From JANSYA01 sp965243385 (GTDB taxonomy: Bacteria > Spirochaetota > Leptospiria > Leptospirales > Leptonemataceae): 64,000 nt of DNA. A program made the translations under genes and the position numbers. The DNA is taken from the NCBI GenBank assembly GCA_965243385.1, contig CBDEUV010000002.1, forward strand, positions 4,092,001-4,156,000, written 5' to 3'. Every line of letters begins with the position of its first letter. Positions within the stretch are counted from its first letter, which is position 1. Of the stretch, positions 1-8,499 are shown piece by piece. Below the pieces are notes generated by a model, which was given only the letters and a program-made list of their open reading frames with translations, was not told where the DNA came from and did no database searches.

Positions 1-138
1 ACATGAATAGAGCGCACAGGAAGAGCGCCGGCCAGGCTCGCAGGGATTTCGGCAAGCGGGCCCGGGCCGGCCGGTGAGCCCGCCCTGATTTTAATTGACA
101 GGCTCTGCGTACGCGACTTGCATTCTGTCCGGTTTTAT

Positions 139-2004
139 ATGAACGACCTGCTCTATTTTCCCGAATCCCTGGTGCTCGCATTTCTGCTTCTGGTATTGCT
201 GAGCGGGGTCTACCTGACCATCAAATTCCTGCCGATTTTGCCGCTGGGTTTCCTCTTCAAGCTGCCGTTAGTGGCGAAGTCTCTGGCGGGCAATCTGGAC
301 CCCGGCCCCGCCGGCAATCGGCTGTCGCCGGGCCGCGCCTGGGTGCTGGGCTCGGCGTACGATTCGATCGTCGGCGCGGGGCTGGGAGCCGTCTTCGCGC
401 ACGCGCTGGCGGGTCCGGGCGTTTTAATCTGGCTGATCGTCATCAGCGCGCTCGTCGGAGCCGTGACCTTCGCCATCGCGACAGTTGCGCGCACGGTCGC
501 CGCGGGCGGCGTGGCGCTGCAGCTGTACTATGCGTTGAGCGGCATCGCCATTCCGTTGTTCGTGCTGGTGCTGGTTTCAAAGCAACTGGCCATCGCGTAC
601 GCTTTCCTGGGAGCGGGGCTGATTTTCTGGATCGGACGGGGGGGAGTCCCCCGGGCCGGAGCCTTCGCTCGCTATTCGTTCGTCGCGGCCGTGCTGTGTC
701 TCCTCGGGTCCGGCGTGTCTCTGGCGCTCAGCGGGGGATTCGCGCTACCGGGCGCCCTCGGGGCGGTCGTCGCGGTGCCGTCGAGCGGCGTGGGCGAACT
801 CTGGCAGCTCGCAATACCGGATACGCAGCGCGAATGGTTTCGCATGATCACCGCTTCCGGCGTCTTTTTTATTCTGAGCGGAGCGGGTTCCCTGCGTATT
901 CTGAGTTATGCGACCTTAAACACGGCGCCGGTGTCGCCGCTGGCGTCGGCCCGGGTGGGCATTGCATTCGTCTTCGGCCCGCTGGTTTCGACGCTGATCG
1001 CCGTGCTGGTCTTCGCCGCCCTGGCCGCCGGGGATGCCGAATTGCTGTTGGCCTATCCGGAGCGTCACTGGTTGCTCTGGGCCGGCGTGATTGTGCTCAG
1101 CCTCTGCGGACTGGCAGGGGCGTATATGGGTTCCGAAATCGGCGAAGAGGCCGACGTGCAACACGGTATCGCCACCGCGCGGGATTCGGCCTACGGCTAT
1201 CGCTTTAAAGAACGCGGCCGTCTGCGGGCGATTCTGTGGGGCGCCGGGGCCTTTCTATGGCTGGGCGCTTTCTATCTCGGGGATGAAACCCACGTTTTGC
1301 CGACGCTGATCTTGCCTTTAACCATCTACGTGACCGTGGGGCTCGGGGCGGCGGCGGCCATCGCCGCGATTCTGTACGCCTATTTTCGTATGAATTTCGC
1401 GACGGCGGCCTTGCGCGCACTGCGGGCCGATAAAGAATCGTGGCGATCGGAAGCCGGACGCGATCTGAAGCTGCTTCTGTTCCACCTGCTACCCACGAAT
1501 CTGGTCAGCCGGCTCTTCGGCCATTTCGCGGAGCTGCGCCTGCCGGCTGTGTTATTGCATCCGCTGTTGCGCTGGTATGCGAAGACCTTTAACGTAAATC
1601 TGGAGGAGGCCGGCAAAGCCCTCGAAGAATACGAAAGTCTGAACCTGTTTTTCACGCGGGCCCTGAAGCCCGGCCTGCGCCCGATTGACGGCCGCGCTCG
1701 CGGAGTGGTTTCGCCGGTGGACGGTGTGCTTTCGCGCTTCGGCCCGATTGAAAACGGCACGCTGATTCAGGCGAAGGGTCTGGACTATCGTCTGGAGGAT
1801 CTGCTGGCGGGCTCGGAATTCGTTTCGCAGTTTCAGGGCGGCCACTATGCCGTGATCTATCTCAGTCCGCGCGACTATCATCGCATCCATTCCCAGGTGG
1901 GCGGGGACGTGCTCGGGTACGATTACGTGCCCGGACGGCTGTTCCCGGTGAATTGCTGGCCGTCAACGGGATCCGCGATCTCTTTCCGAAGAACGAACGA
2001 TTGA
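139..2004 (+). CDS. psd: Multi-TM membrane domain fused to phosphatidylserine decarboxylase (N-terminal part, ends at a frameshift)
   Basis: Phosphatidylserine decarboxylase (PSD) converts phosphatidylserine to phosphatidylethanolamine at the membrane. Roughly the first 430 residues are hydrophobic with about ten membrane segments. They resemble the sodium:alanine symporter (AGCS) family in the SPGRAW...GPGVLIW region, but this is a weak call. From about residue 450 the PSD domain is clear: EEYESLNLFFTRALKPGLRP, the SPVDG motif with the catalytic Asp, and DYHRIHSQVGG with the catalytic His. The frame then runs out after GRLFPVN, a conserved PSD motif, into a nonsense tail. The rest of the domain continues in another frame (next entry). 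ATG at 139 was chosen; an upstream TTG at 118 is possible and neither has a clear ribosome binding site. A fusion of this kind is unusual, because bacterial PSD is normally a single domain of about 200-350 residues. Confidence 0.7.
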   Translation: MNDLLYFPESLVLAFLLLVLLSGVYLTIKFLPILPLGFLFKLPLVAKSLAGNLDPGPAGNRLSPGRAWVLGSAYDSIVGAGLGAVFAHALAGPGVLIWLIVISALVGAVTFAIATVARTVAAGGVALQLYYALSGIAIPLFVLVLVSKQLAIAYAFLGAGLIFWIGRGGVPRAGAFARYSFVAAVLCLLGSGVSLALSGGFALPGALGAVVAVPSSGVGELWQLAIPDTQREWFRMITASGVFFILSGAGSLRILSYATLNTAPVSPLASARVGIAFVFGPLVSTLIAVLVFAALAAGDAELLLAYPERHWLLWAGVIVLSLCGLAGAYMGSEIGEEADVQHGIATARDSAYGYRFKERGRLRAILWGAGAFLWLGAFYLGDETHVLPTLILPLTIYVTVGLGAAAAIAAILYAYFRMNFATAALRALRADKESWRSEAGRDLKLLLFHLLPTNLVSRLFGHFAELRLPAVLLHPLLRWYAKTFNVNLEEAGKALEEYESLNLFFTRALKPGLRPIDGRARGVVSPVDGVLSRFGPIENGTLIQAKGLDYRLEDLLAGSEFVSQFQGGHYAVIYLSPRDYHRIHSQVGGDVLGYDYVPGRLFPVNCWPSTGSAISFRRTND

Positions 2005-2309
2005 CGACCTATGTGCAAAACGAGCAGGGCCTCACGGCGCTGGTGAAAGTCGGAGCGACGAACGTCGGCAAGATTACGGTCGACTACGATTCCGCGGTGC
2101 AGGCCAATCGCTGGCTGCGCAAAGGCGGACTGCACCGCTACAGCGATCACGAACGGATCACCGTGGAGCGCGGAGGCGAACTGGCGCGCTTTGAGATGGG
2201 ATCGACGGTCGTGCTGCTCTTCGAAAAGGACCGCTTCGAATTCAGCCCCCGCATTCGGGAAGACATGCCCGTTCGCCTGGGGGAGTGGCTGGGTACCCTG
2301 CGCGGCTAG
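1953..2309 (+). pseudogene. psd: C-terminal part of the frameshifted phosphatidylserine decarboxylase
   Basis: This frame continues the PSD domain exactly where the upstream frame loses homology. After GRLFPVN upstream, it reads LLAVNGIRDLFPKNERL, which matches the usual PSD order of LFPVN, then a leucine-alanine-valine stretch, then LF..NER. It also carries MGST, the Gly-Ser autocleavage site that makes the pyruvoyl cofactor. Inserting one T in the aattgctgg run near 1953 would restore a single gene of about 720 residues from 139 to 2309. All three catalytic elements (Asp, His, Ser) are therefore present but split over two frames. The cause may be a recent mutation, a sequencing or assembly error, or less likely a programmed frameshift. 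It has no start of its own that looks used. Confidence 0.75.
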
Positions 2310-2369
2310 ACGCAATGCAAGCTCCGGGCTGAATGCACGGTCTCCAGGCCGTGCGCGCTCTTCGGACAT

Positions 2370-2400
2370 AAAAAAACCCGACACAATCGTGTCGGGTTTT
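2370..2400. terminator. Bidirectional Rho-independent terminator between psd and 5S rRNA
   Basis: A 12-bp perfect stem (2373-2384 with 2389-2400) closes a 4-nt AATC loop. On the minus strand the hairpin is followed by a run of seven T, so it is best placed to end the 5S rRNA transcript. On the plus strand only four T follow, but it may also stop psd transcription. Confidence 0.85.
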
Positions 2401-2439
2401 GGTCGCGCTTTGCGAAGCGCAGTTTAATATAAGTGCTTA

Positions 2440-2557
<118 letters not shown>

Positions 2558-2562
2558 GGGAC

Positions 2563-2591
2563 AGTAAATCCGGGGTCGGGTCGGGGGTCAA
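2563..2591 (-). promoter_or_regulatory. Sigma-70 type promoter of the 5S rRNA gene
   Basis: On the minus strand a -35 box TTGACC (2586-2591) and a -10 box TTTACT (2563-2568) are separated by exactly 17 bp. The predicted 5' end of mature 5S (2557) lies 6 nt downstream of the -10 box, which suggests transcription starts at or next to the mature end. Confidence 0.6.
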
Positions 2592-3042
2592 GCCGAAACG
2601 CAAAATAAGGTCGAAATATTCCGCCTGGGTCGAAAAAAAACGCGGGTTATCCGGCCGGGCCAGGCCCAATCATTTTTGGGTTCCCGGGCATCTGACGGAG
2701 CCCCTGGCTGGAAGGGGCGCTCCTTAAGCCGGCCTTCGGCCGCGGCGAATGGCTCACTGAATGGAGCGAAATATAAAAGCCGACGCGCTTGCGCCTGCTA
2801 TTGCAACGATCGCTTCGTCTTTCGCGGGCGGCGGATACTAAGCTCAGGCGACTGCAGCTTTAGCGGCGCGCACGCGCCAGATTCGATTGCGCGAAATCGA
2901 TCGGTATATATTTACTCTGCTTTGTTCTGCATTTCGAGCGCGCGATTGCCGGATCGCGGCCAGGCTTCCGTTTTCAAAATATTCCGGCGTTCGCGCCCGG
3001 TTCCCGGGAAAGTCTTGCGCGCACAGCGGCCAGCCGATTTGA
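2592..3042. other. Non-coding interval of about 450 bp between 5S rRNA and the cyclase gene
   Basis: No convincing gene is seen on either strand. It contains a near-perfect 14-bp palindrome at 2712-2725 (one G-T pair) and a small GGCC-TTC-GGCC hairpin at 2731-2741. A more AT-rich stretch around 2900-2930 may carry the promoter of the cyclase gene downstream. Confidence 0.4.
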
Positions 3043-4377
3043 ATGGGCCTGCGCATCGGCGGCGGGTATATGAAACAGTCTAAAAAAAGGAGCAGCGTAT
3101 CCCCGGTACTGAAGTGGTTTTGTTCGGAAGGTTGCACGCTCTCTTCGCCGATGGATATGCTCAACGGACTGATCCACGAGCTGAATCGAAACGGTTTCGT
3201 AATTCGACGCTCGCACGTTTTTATCAGAACCATCAATCCACAAATCAGCGTCGAGGCTTATCGCTGGTATCGGGAAAGCCATGTCGCGTCGCCCGTGCTG
3301 CAGAAGTATCAGTACGAAAGTCTATGTCAGAAATATGACGGCGGTCAGGTCATCCGCGATCTTATGTCGCACGGCGTACTCGACAGCGAAGGCTTTCTGA
3401 ACAGCCCGGTCTGCCGCGTCGCCATGACCGGCGAAGAGTTTCGCAAGAAAATCCGCCCCGGGGACGACGGAAGCGATTTCCCGATCTTCAAGCAGCTGAT
3501 CGCCGACGGTGTAAGCGACTACCTGGTGCTGCCGATGTCTTTCAGTCTGGGAGTTTTTAACGCGATCTTCTGGGATACGGACAAAGCGGGCGGCTTTTCG
3601 TCAGCCGAAATCAACGTGTTGCGCGCGCTGATTCCGATGCTGACGAAATATTACGAGGCGCATCTGGAACGGCAGACCACGAAGGTTTTGCTGGCCGCGT
3701 ACCTGGGGCAGCGTACCAGTCAGAAGGTGCTGGAAGGCCGCATCAAACGAGGCGACTCGGAAGAGATCCAGGCCGCGATCTGGTTCTCAGACCTGCGCGG
3801 TTTTACGAATTTCTCGAATAGCTACGAGGCCTCTGAGATTATCGAGTGGCTGAACAAATACTTCGAAATTGTGGCCGACGCGGTCGAAGCCAACAAAGGC
3901 GAAGTGCTGAAATTCGTGGGCGACGCCGTGCTCGCAATTTTTCCGATTTCAAAAACCAGCTCTCGCGAAATCGTGTGCGAAGCGGTACTGCAATCCGTAA
4001 GTCTGGCGCAGGAAGCTATGGGGCGGTGGAATCGCGCCCGGGAGCAGCTGCAGCTGCCGGCCCTGACTCACGGCGTCGGTTTAAATATCGGATCGATTCA
4101 ATACGGAAATATCGGAGCGCTCCGCCGGCTGGATTTTACCGCCATCGGTTCAGCGGTAAACCTGGCTTCGCGCATCGAAGGTATGTGCGCACAGCTGGGG
4201 TATCAGACCCTGGTCTCCGAAGAATTCGCGTCGTTTTGCGAATGCGATCTGGATTTCGTGGGCGATCACAAGATCAAAGGCTTCGCCGAGCTGCAGAAGA
4301 TCTATACGCCGGCTGCGATTAACAAAAGCCGATCGCCAGCAGCAGGCTCATCGCCAGCAGCATCCACAGGAACATGA
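3043..4377 (+). CDS. Class III adenylate/guanylate cyclase with N-terminal sensory region
   Basis: It makes a cyclic nucleotide, most likely cAMP from ATP. The catalytic domain occupies about residues 240-400: WFSDLRGFTNFSN with the first metal Asp (about residue 250), KFVGDAVLAIFP with the purine-selecting Lys and second metal Asp, and DFTAIGSAVNLASRIE with a Thr at the second substrate-selecting position and the transition-state Asn and Arg. Lys plus Thr fits an ATP-using class IIIb enzyme. The first 230 residues have no membrane segment and look like a GAF-type sensor, but no firm assignment is made. The start could also be ATG at 3070. The last 16 or so residues (rich in Ser, Pro, Ala) are read from DNA that also encodes the C-terminus of the gene on the opposite strand, a 59-bp convergent overlap. 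Confidence 0.88.
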   Translation: MGLRIGGGYMKQSKKRSSVSPVLKWFCSEGCTLSSPMDMLNGLIHELNRNGFVIRRSHVFIRTINPQISVEAYRWYRESHVASPVLQKYQYESLCQKYDGGQVIRDLMSHGVLDSEGFLNSPVCRVAMTGEEFRKKIRPGDDGSDFPIFKQLIADGVSDYLVLPMSFSLGVFNAIFWDTDKAGGFSSAEINVLRALIPMLTKYYEAHLERQTTKVLLAAYLGQRTSQKVLEGRIKRGDSEEIQAAIWFSDLRGFTNFSNSYEASEIIEWLNKYFEIVADAVEANKGEVLKFVGDAVLAIFPISKTSSREIVCEAVLQSVSLAQEAMGRWNRAREQLQLPALTHGVGLNIGSIQYGNIGALRRLDFTAIGSAVNLASRIEGMCAQLGYQTLVSEEFASFCECDLDFVGDHKIKGFAELQKIYTPAAINKSRSPAAGSSPAASTGT

Positions 4378-4957
4378 GATCCGGATTGCGCCAGCCGCCG
4401 TTCGGGCTGTCTTCGCGATAGTCCGATTGCTTCCAGAGCGCCGACTCCGCTTTCACCGGGGCGCGCTGCTGCGGCTCTTTCTTTTTCGGAGCCCGCGGTT
4501 CCGGCGGCGGCAGAATGCCCGCCGGATTTTCCGCATCCCGGCGGCTTTCGGCGGGTTGATAATCGGTCGGGATCTGGACTTCGGTTCCGGGCGAATCGTA
4601 AAAAGCCCGCACGTATCGGTTCACGATCGGTTCTTTCACGAACTGCATCACGTTTCGAATGATCGCGTCGGCCAGCGCGCGGTCGTCGGATTGCACGCCG
4701 CTGATCGTAGTGAAATGCCGACTGTTTCGCGAGGCGTTCTGCGCTTCGTCTTCGGTTTCCCAGCGGTGGCAGGTGATCGATCCGTCGCGGCCCACGTGCA
4801 GCGTGCCGAGTTCGAAGGAGTTAAAGTACAGTCGTTTGACCTTACGGTCGGCATCGGTCGTAATGATCAGGGCGTGCTGAATAAACTCTTCGTGGCGAAA
4901 GTGTTCGTAGATGAAGTCGATTCCGTCCGCTTTGCGTTTGAAACGGGTCGTGAACAT
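4319..4957 (-). CDS. Putative tail-anchored membrane protein of unknown function
   Basis: This is a 212-residue protein. Residues 1-120 form a compact hydrophilic domain without a signal peptide. A Pro/Glu/Lys-rich linker follows at about 140-170, and a single hydrophobic segment (LMFLWMLLAMSLLLAIGF) forms the extreme C-terminus, so the domain should face the cytoplasm on a tail anchor. I do not recognise the family. It overlaps the end of the cyclase gene tail to tail, which leaves no room for a terminator between them. Confidence 0.7.
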   Translation of the reverse strand: MFTTRFKRKADGIDFIYEHFRHEEFIQHALIITTDADRKVKRLYFNSFELGTLHVGRDGSITCHRWETEDEAQNASRNSRHFTTISGVQSDDRALADAIIRNVMQFVKEPIVNRYVRAFYDSPGTEVQIPTDYQPAESRRDAENPAGILPPPEPRAPKKKEPQQRAPVKAESALWKQSDYREDSPNGGWRNPDLMFLWMLLAMSLLLAIGFC

Positions 4958-5068
4958 AGTTTCGTCTCCGGCGCAATTTCTGAATGTGTTGCACGAAACG
5001 TTCCGTTCTGCGAACGCCGATCGTCGCGTCAGGGCAACCAGTCATTCGACGAAGAAGACGATAATAAT

Positions 5069-5074
5069 ATTATA
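5069..5074 (-). promoter_or_regulatory. Possible -10 element upstream of the tail-anchored protein gene
   Basis: A perfect TATAAT lies on the minus strand inside a short AT-rich island that stands out from the GC-rich surroundings. It is about 110 bp upstream of the start at 4957. The best -35 candidate (TTCAAT, 18 bp away) is poor. Confidence 0.35.
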
Positions 5075-5126
5075 ATTTATTCCAGGTCATCCATTGAAGA
5101 ACCGCTATAGAATAAATCGGGCGAGA

Positions 5127-5867
5127 TCAACCGCAATGGCCGAGATCGCATTCAACGACCCGGCCACCGTTCACGTCGGTGATTTTCAGTCCTTTCCCGA
5201 TATACACTGCGCGGACTTCGAAGTGATCGGAATGCGGATCGCCGATACATACGGGCAGGCCGGAGTAAGGGCCCCACACTGTTTCCTGCGCGCCGAGAGA
5301 CCATGCCCCGCCAGACTCGAATTCAGCTTTGATTATATCTTTTTCTACGGTCCATGAGCCGATCGTCGTGCTGGTCGGGGAAAACGAGCCGATTTCGCAC
5401 GGATCCGTGGTATACGCCAGAACACTTCCATCGGGTTCGAGTTTGAATTCGATTCTTCCGAATTTGTGAAAGACCGCGCCGTGTGATCGCACCAAGGCGA
5501 TCCAGGGCGGCATACATTCGCGTCCGCTCAGGCTTTTGTTCCGGTCGGCGCAATCTTTCGCCGCTTGCAATACGCCCGGGTCGTCGCTGAGAAAGCCGGA
5601 GAAGGCCCAGCCTTCGAATTCGCCGGATCGTACGCGTAGCCAGGGAGCCTGGATTCCCTCGAAGCTCAGCGATAGCCTGGATTTTTCAAGCACCTGGACT
5701 TCGGTACCCGGCGGGAGCAGGGTGATGATCTTCGCGGCGGGATCGGGGCTCTGGCGGAGATTCAGGCCCGAGGGAGCAAAGACAGTCAGTCTCTCCGCAC
5801 AATGCACCGGAAGCAGGAATAATATCAACAGCAGAAAGCAGAGTCGTATGGAGCCGCCGGTTCTCAT
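5127..5867 (-). CDS. Secreted SH3b-domain protein of unknown function
   Basis: An N-terminal signal peptide (LCFLLLILFLLPVHCA) is followed at about residues 27-95 by a bacterial SH3-like domain, seen in the pattern GLNLRQSPDPAAKIITLLPPG...WLRVRSGEFEGWAFSGFL. Such domains bind cell-wall peptides or other ligands in exported proteins. The C-terminal 150 residues have several Cys and no recognised fold. His before the Cys makes lipidation unlikely, so a periplasmic location is inferred. Confidence 0.75.
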   Translation of the reverse strand: MRTGGSIRLCFLLLILFLLPVHCAERLTVFAPSGLNLRQSPDPAAKIITLLPPGTEVQVLEKSRLSLSFEGIQAPWLRVRSGEFEGWAFSGFLSDDPGVLQAAKDCADRNKSLSGRECMPPWIALVRSHGAVFHKFGRIEFKLEPDGSVLAYTTDPCEIGSFSPTSTTIGSWTVEKDIIKAEFESGGAWSLGAQETVWGPYSGLPVCIGDPHSDHFEVRAVYIGKGLKITDVNGGRVVECDLGHCG

Positions 5868-5897
5868 GGCTTCGATTCTCCACTCATAACCCCGGAA

Positions 5898-6371
5898 TCA
5901 GCGGAAAGGCCTCTCATTCGCGCGTCGGAGATTGGCGTGGAACTGCTGGATTCGCTTATGGATTCTGCGTGCGTCCGCTGCGTTCGGAGCGGCCAGCGAC
6001 CAGGCTGGGTCTTCGCGCAGGCTCTGGGCGAGCACCGACGATTCGTCCATCAATACTAAAATCTCATCCGTGTCGGATCCGGACAATTTCACGCTCGTGC
6101 ACAGTCTGAACAAATCGTATGCTAAAGGCAAATGAAGGCCGTGGCGTTTTTGCATTTCCCACTCGGTCCGGGTGACGCGCTCGTCCTCAAGAGCGCGGCC
6201 GAGGTCTCTGGCGGCTTCGTGCAGGCGTCTCTCAAAATCGCCGCAAGCGGTCCGAATCCGCTCCTCGACTTTAGACGGCCGCCGTTCGCATGCGCCTGCC
6301 AGAACGCAGAAAAGCAGGAGCCCCCCGAGAGTCAGCGAGCCGCGAAATATATGAGCTCTGGTCGAAAGCAT
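5898..6371 (-). CDS. Small lipoprotein of unknown function
   Basis: Starting at ATG 6371 gives a classic lipoprotein signal: charged RAHIFR, hydrophobic LTLGGLLLFCV and lipobox LAGAC. The frame stays open upstream to 6476, but that part looks like read-through of the MarR 3' end. The mature 130 residues are helical and charged, with no recognised domain. It follows the MarR gene by about 65 bp on the same strand and may be cotranscribed with it. Confidence 0.68.
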   Translation of the reverse strand: MLSTRAHIFRGSLTLGGLLLFCVLAGACERRPSKVEERIRTACGDFERRLHEAARDLGRALEDERVTRTEWEMQKRHGLHLPLAYDLFRLCTSVKLSGSDTDEILVLMDESSVLAQSLREDPAWSLAAPNAADARRIHKRIQQFHANLRRANERPFR

Positions 6372-6436
6372 GGGATATTCCGTTTGTTTGATTTCGTGAA
6401 TTCGGCTGGCCCCGTCGGTTTCGCCCGCCGGATCGC

Positions 6437-6916
6437 TCAGGCGTCCAGATTGCGTTTGCCGTACACGAAGCGCCACAGATTCGCAAGCAGGCCGCGGCTA
6501 TTTTCTTCGCCGATGCGCTCCAGCAGACGGCACTGCGCCTGCTCCCAGAGTGGCAGCGCTCGCTGTAGTACGCCGTGCCCGAGCGAAGTGATGCGCACTG
6601 TGCGCTGGCGTTTGTCGTCGGCCGCGTGCGAATACGAGATCCACTCTTCTTTTTCGAGCGGCTTTAAGTTTCGGGTGAGAGTCGTGCGATCCATAACCAG
6701 CAGCTCGGCCAGTCGTGTAATCGGCAGATCTTCGTGGCGGGCGATGGTCGCCAGGATATGGAATTGGGTCGAACGCAGCCCGGTCGGTTCGAGAATCGTA
6801 TCGTAATGTTTGGTCACCATGCGCGTCGCTTTGCGCATATTGAATCCCACGCAGGTCACGCCGACTCGTTTAAGCCGTCGGCGATAGACCTGATCCTCTC
6901 CCGTAAATAGGTTCAT
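6437..6916 (-). CDS. MarR-family transcriptional regulator
   Basis: At 159 residues it has the typical MarR length. The winged helix-turn-helix is seen as LRSTQFHILATIARHEDLPITRLAELLVMDRTTLTRNLKPLEKEEWI (about residues 47-93), and the wing as DDKRQRTVRITSLG. MarR proteins bind palindromic operators as dimers and are released by small ligands. It lies downstream of the thiolase gene, so it is one candidate reader of the twin operators at 8315-8347. A terminator at 7004-7042 separates the two transcripts. Confidence 0.9.
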   Translation of the reverse strand: MNLFTGEDQVYRRRLKRVGVTCVGFNMRKATRMVTKHYDTILEPTGLRSTQFHILATIARHEDLPITRLAELLVMDRTTLTRNLKPLEKEEWISYSHAADDKRQRTVRITSLGHGVLQRALPLWEQAQCRLLERIGEENSRGLLANLWRFVYGKRNLDA

Positions 6917-7003
6917 GATAAATAAGACGATGATTTCGTTCGGATGATCGCACGCATTGAACGGCGATTCGTCATTTCGATTCCGCGTCGTCGTGCTGAC
7001 GAA

Positions 7004-7042
7004 TAAAAAACGCGGCGCCGTTTTCGCACGACGCCGCGTTTC
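7004..7042 (-). terminator. Rho-independent terminator of the thiolase gene
   Basis: A 9-bp stem (7009-7017 with 7032-7040, AACGCGGCG/CGCCGCGTT) is followed on the minus strand by a run of six T. It lies just past the thiolase stop codon. Confidence 0.85.
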
Positions 7043-7064
7043 CCGTGATCGAAATCGCAGCCGA

Positions 7065-8288
7065 TTAGTTTTTCAGCTGCATATTCTCGATTACGGTGGC
7101 GATGCCCATGCCGCCGCCGATGCAGAGCGTAACCAGACCGTAACGCTTGTTCTGGCGAATCAGCTCTTCGGTCAGGGTGCCCAGCAGAATCGCGCCGGTG
7201 CCGCCCAGCGGGTGACCCAAAGCGATCGCGCCGCCGTTGACGTTGATCTTCTCGTCCGGAATCTGGAAGGCTTTTTGCACGTACAGTACAACCGCCGCGA
7301 AGGCCTCGTTGATTTCCCACAGGTCGATGTCTTCGGCTTTCAGGCCGGCTTTTTCAAGCGCGATTTCCGATGCTTTCACCGGGCCGGTCAGCATGATCGT
7401 CGGCTCGCTGCCGACTGTGCCGATCGATACGATGCGGGATTTCGGGGTCAGGTTGTTGGCTTTCGCCGCCGCGTCGTTACCGATCAGAACCGTCGCCGCG
7501 CCGTCGACTACGCCTGAGGCGTTACCGAGCGTGTGCACGTGGTTGATCGCTTTGAGATCCGGGTAGGTTTTCAGAGCGACTGCATCGAGTTCTTTTTCGC
7601 CGATGGTCTTAAAGACCGGACCCAGCTTGGAAAGAAACTCATAGTTGGATTCGATACGCGGGTGCTCGTCGTCCGTTACGACTCCGCCTTTACCGTCGTC
7701 CACGCCTACGATTTGATCTTTGAAGATGCCGGCTTTGATGGCTTTGTCCGCTTTTTCCTGCGAAGAAACGGCGAAGCGGTCGACCTGCTCGCGGGTGAAA
7801 CCTTCGCGGGTCGCGATCAGATCAGCGGAAATTCCCTGGGGCACCAGATTGTAGTGCTCGGCGATGGTCGGATTACCGATCGACATGTCGAGGCCCGAGA
7901 TATCGTCGCCCATTTTCACGCGGCTCATGGACTCCACACCGCCGGCGACGACCAGATCCTGCATGCCGGAAGCGACCGCGCCCACCGCGTTATTGATGGC
8001 CTGGAGGCCGGAACCACAAAAGCGATTCACAGTATAACCGGGAACGTTTTCCGGCCAGTCCGCCGCCATCACCGCGTAACGAGCGATGCACGCGCCCTGT
8101 TCGCTGACCTGGGAAACACAGCCCAGAATCACATCTTCGACTTTTTCGGGGTTCAGCTTGTTGCGATCCGCCAGTGCCTTGAGGGTTTCGCCCGCCAGAT
8201 TCTGGGGGTGTTCGTGGGCCAGATTGCCCCGTTTCTTGCCTTTTCCGCGGGGAGTGCGGACAGCATCAAATACATATACGTTTTCCAT
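7065..8288 (-). CDS. Acetyl-CoA C-acyltransferase (thiolase)
   Basis: It condenses two acyl-CoA molecules or cleaves 3-ketoacyl-CoA, in fatty acid oxidation or acetoacetyl-CoA synthesis. At 407 residues it is full length for the thiolase family. The nucleophilic Cys91 sits in VNRFCGSGLQ, the His in NGGAIALGHPLGGTGA, and the second Cys in LCIGGGMGIA. The start is supported by GGAGG 6 nt upstream of ATG. It is a single-gene unit with its own terminator and two palindromic operators, which implies dedicated regulation. I cannot tell the degradative from the biosynthetic type by sequence alone. Confidence 0.93.
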   Translation of the reverse strand: MENVYVFDAVRTPRGKGKKRGNLAHEHPQNLAGETLKALADRNKLNPEKVEDVILGCVSQVSEQGACIARYAVMAADWPENVPGYTVNRFCGSGLQAINNAVGAVASGMQDLVVAGGVESMSRVKMGDDISGLDMSIGNPTIAEHYNLVPQGISADLIATREGFTREQVDRFAVSSQEKADKAIKAGIFKDQIVGVDDGKGGVVTDDEHPRIESNYEFLSKLGPVFKTIGEKELDAVALKTYPDLKAINHVHTLGNASGVVDGAATVLIGNDAAAKANNLTPKSRIVSIGTVGSEPTIMLTGPVKASEIALEKAGLKAEDIDLWEINEAFAAVVLYVQKAFQIPDEKINVNGGAIALGHPLGGTGAILLGTLTEELIRQNKRYGLVTLCIGGGMGIATVIENMQLKN

Positions 8289-8314
8289 TATTTCCTCCGG
8301 TTATTGTGTGCAAT

Positions 8315-8347
8315 GTGTATATACACGCTTTATGTGTGCATATACAC
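8315..8347. promoter_or_regulatory. Twin palindromic operators upstream of the thiolase gene
   Basis: GTGTATATACAC at 8315-8326 is a perfect 12-bp palindrome. GTGCATATACAC at 8336-8347 differs from it at one base. Their centres are 21 bp apart, two helical turns, so two dimers would sit on the same face of the DNA. The nearer site is 27 bp from the thiolase ATG, where a repressor would block transcription. The regulator is unknown; MarR (6437-6916) and TetR-type fatty-acid regulators are candidates. Confidence 0.6.
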
Positions 8348-8499
8348 GGAAAAGGCTCTGGCTGGCCAGCAAAAAATTTCGGAATAAACGTTTCGATATC
8401 CGACGGATCGAAGGCAGGTACACGGCATGATTTGCAGCTCAGGCTGGATTATGTCGCATTACGGCGGGCCGGTGGGTTGTTGGCCGACCGGGTGCAGCT

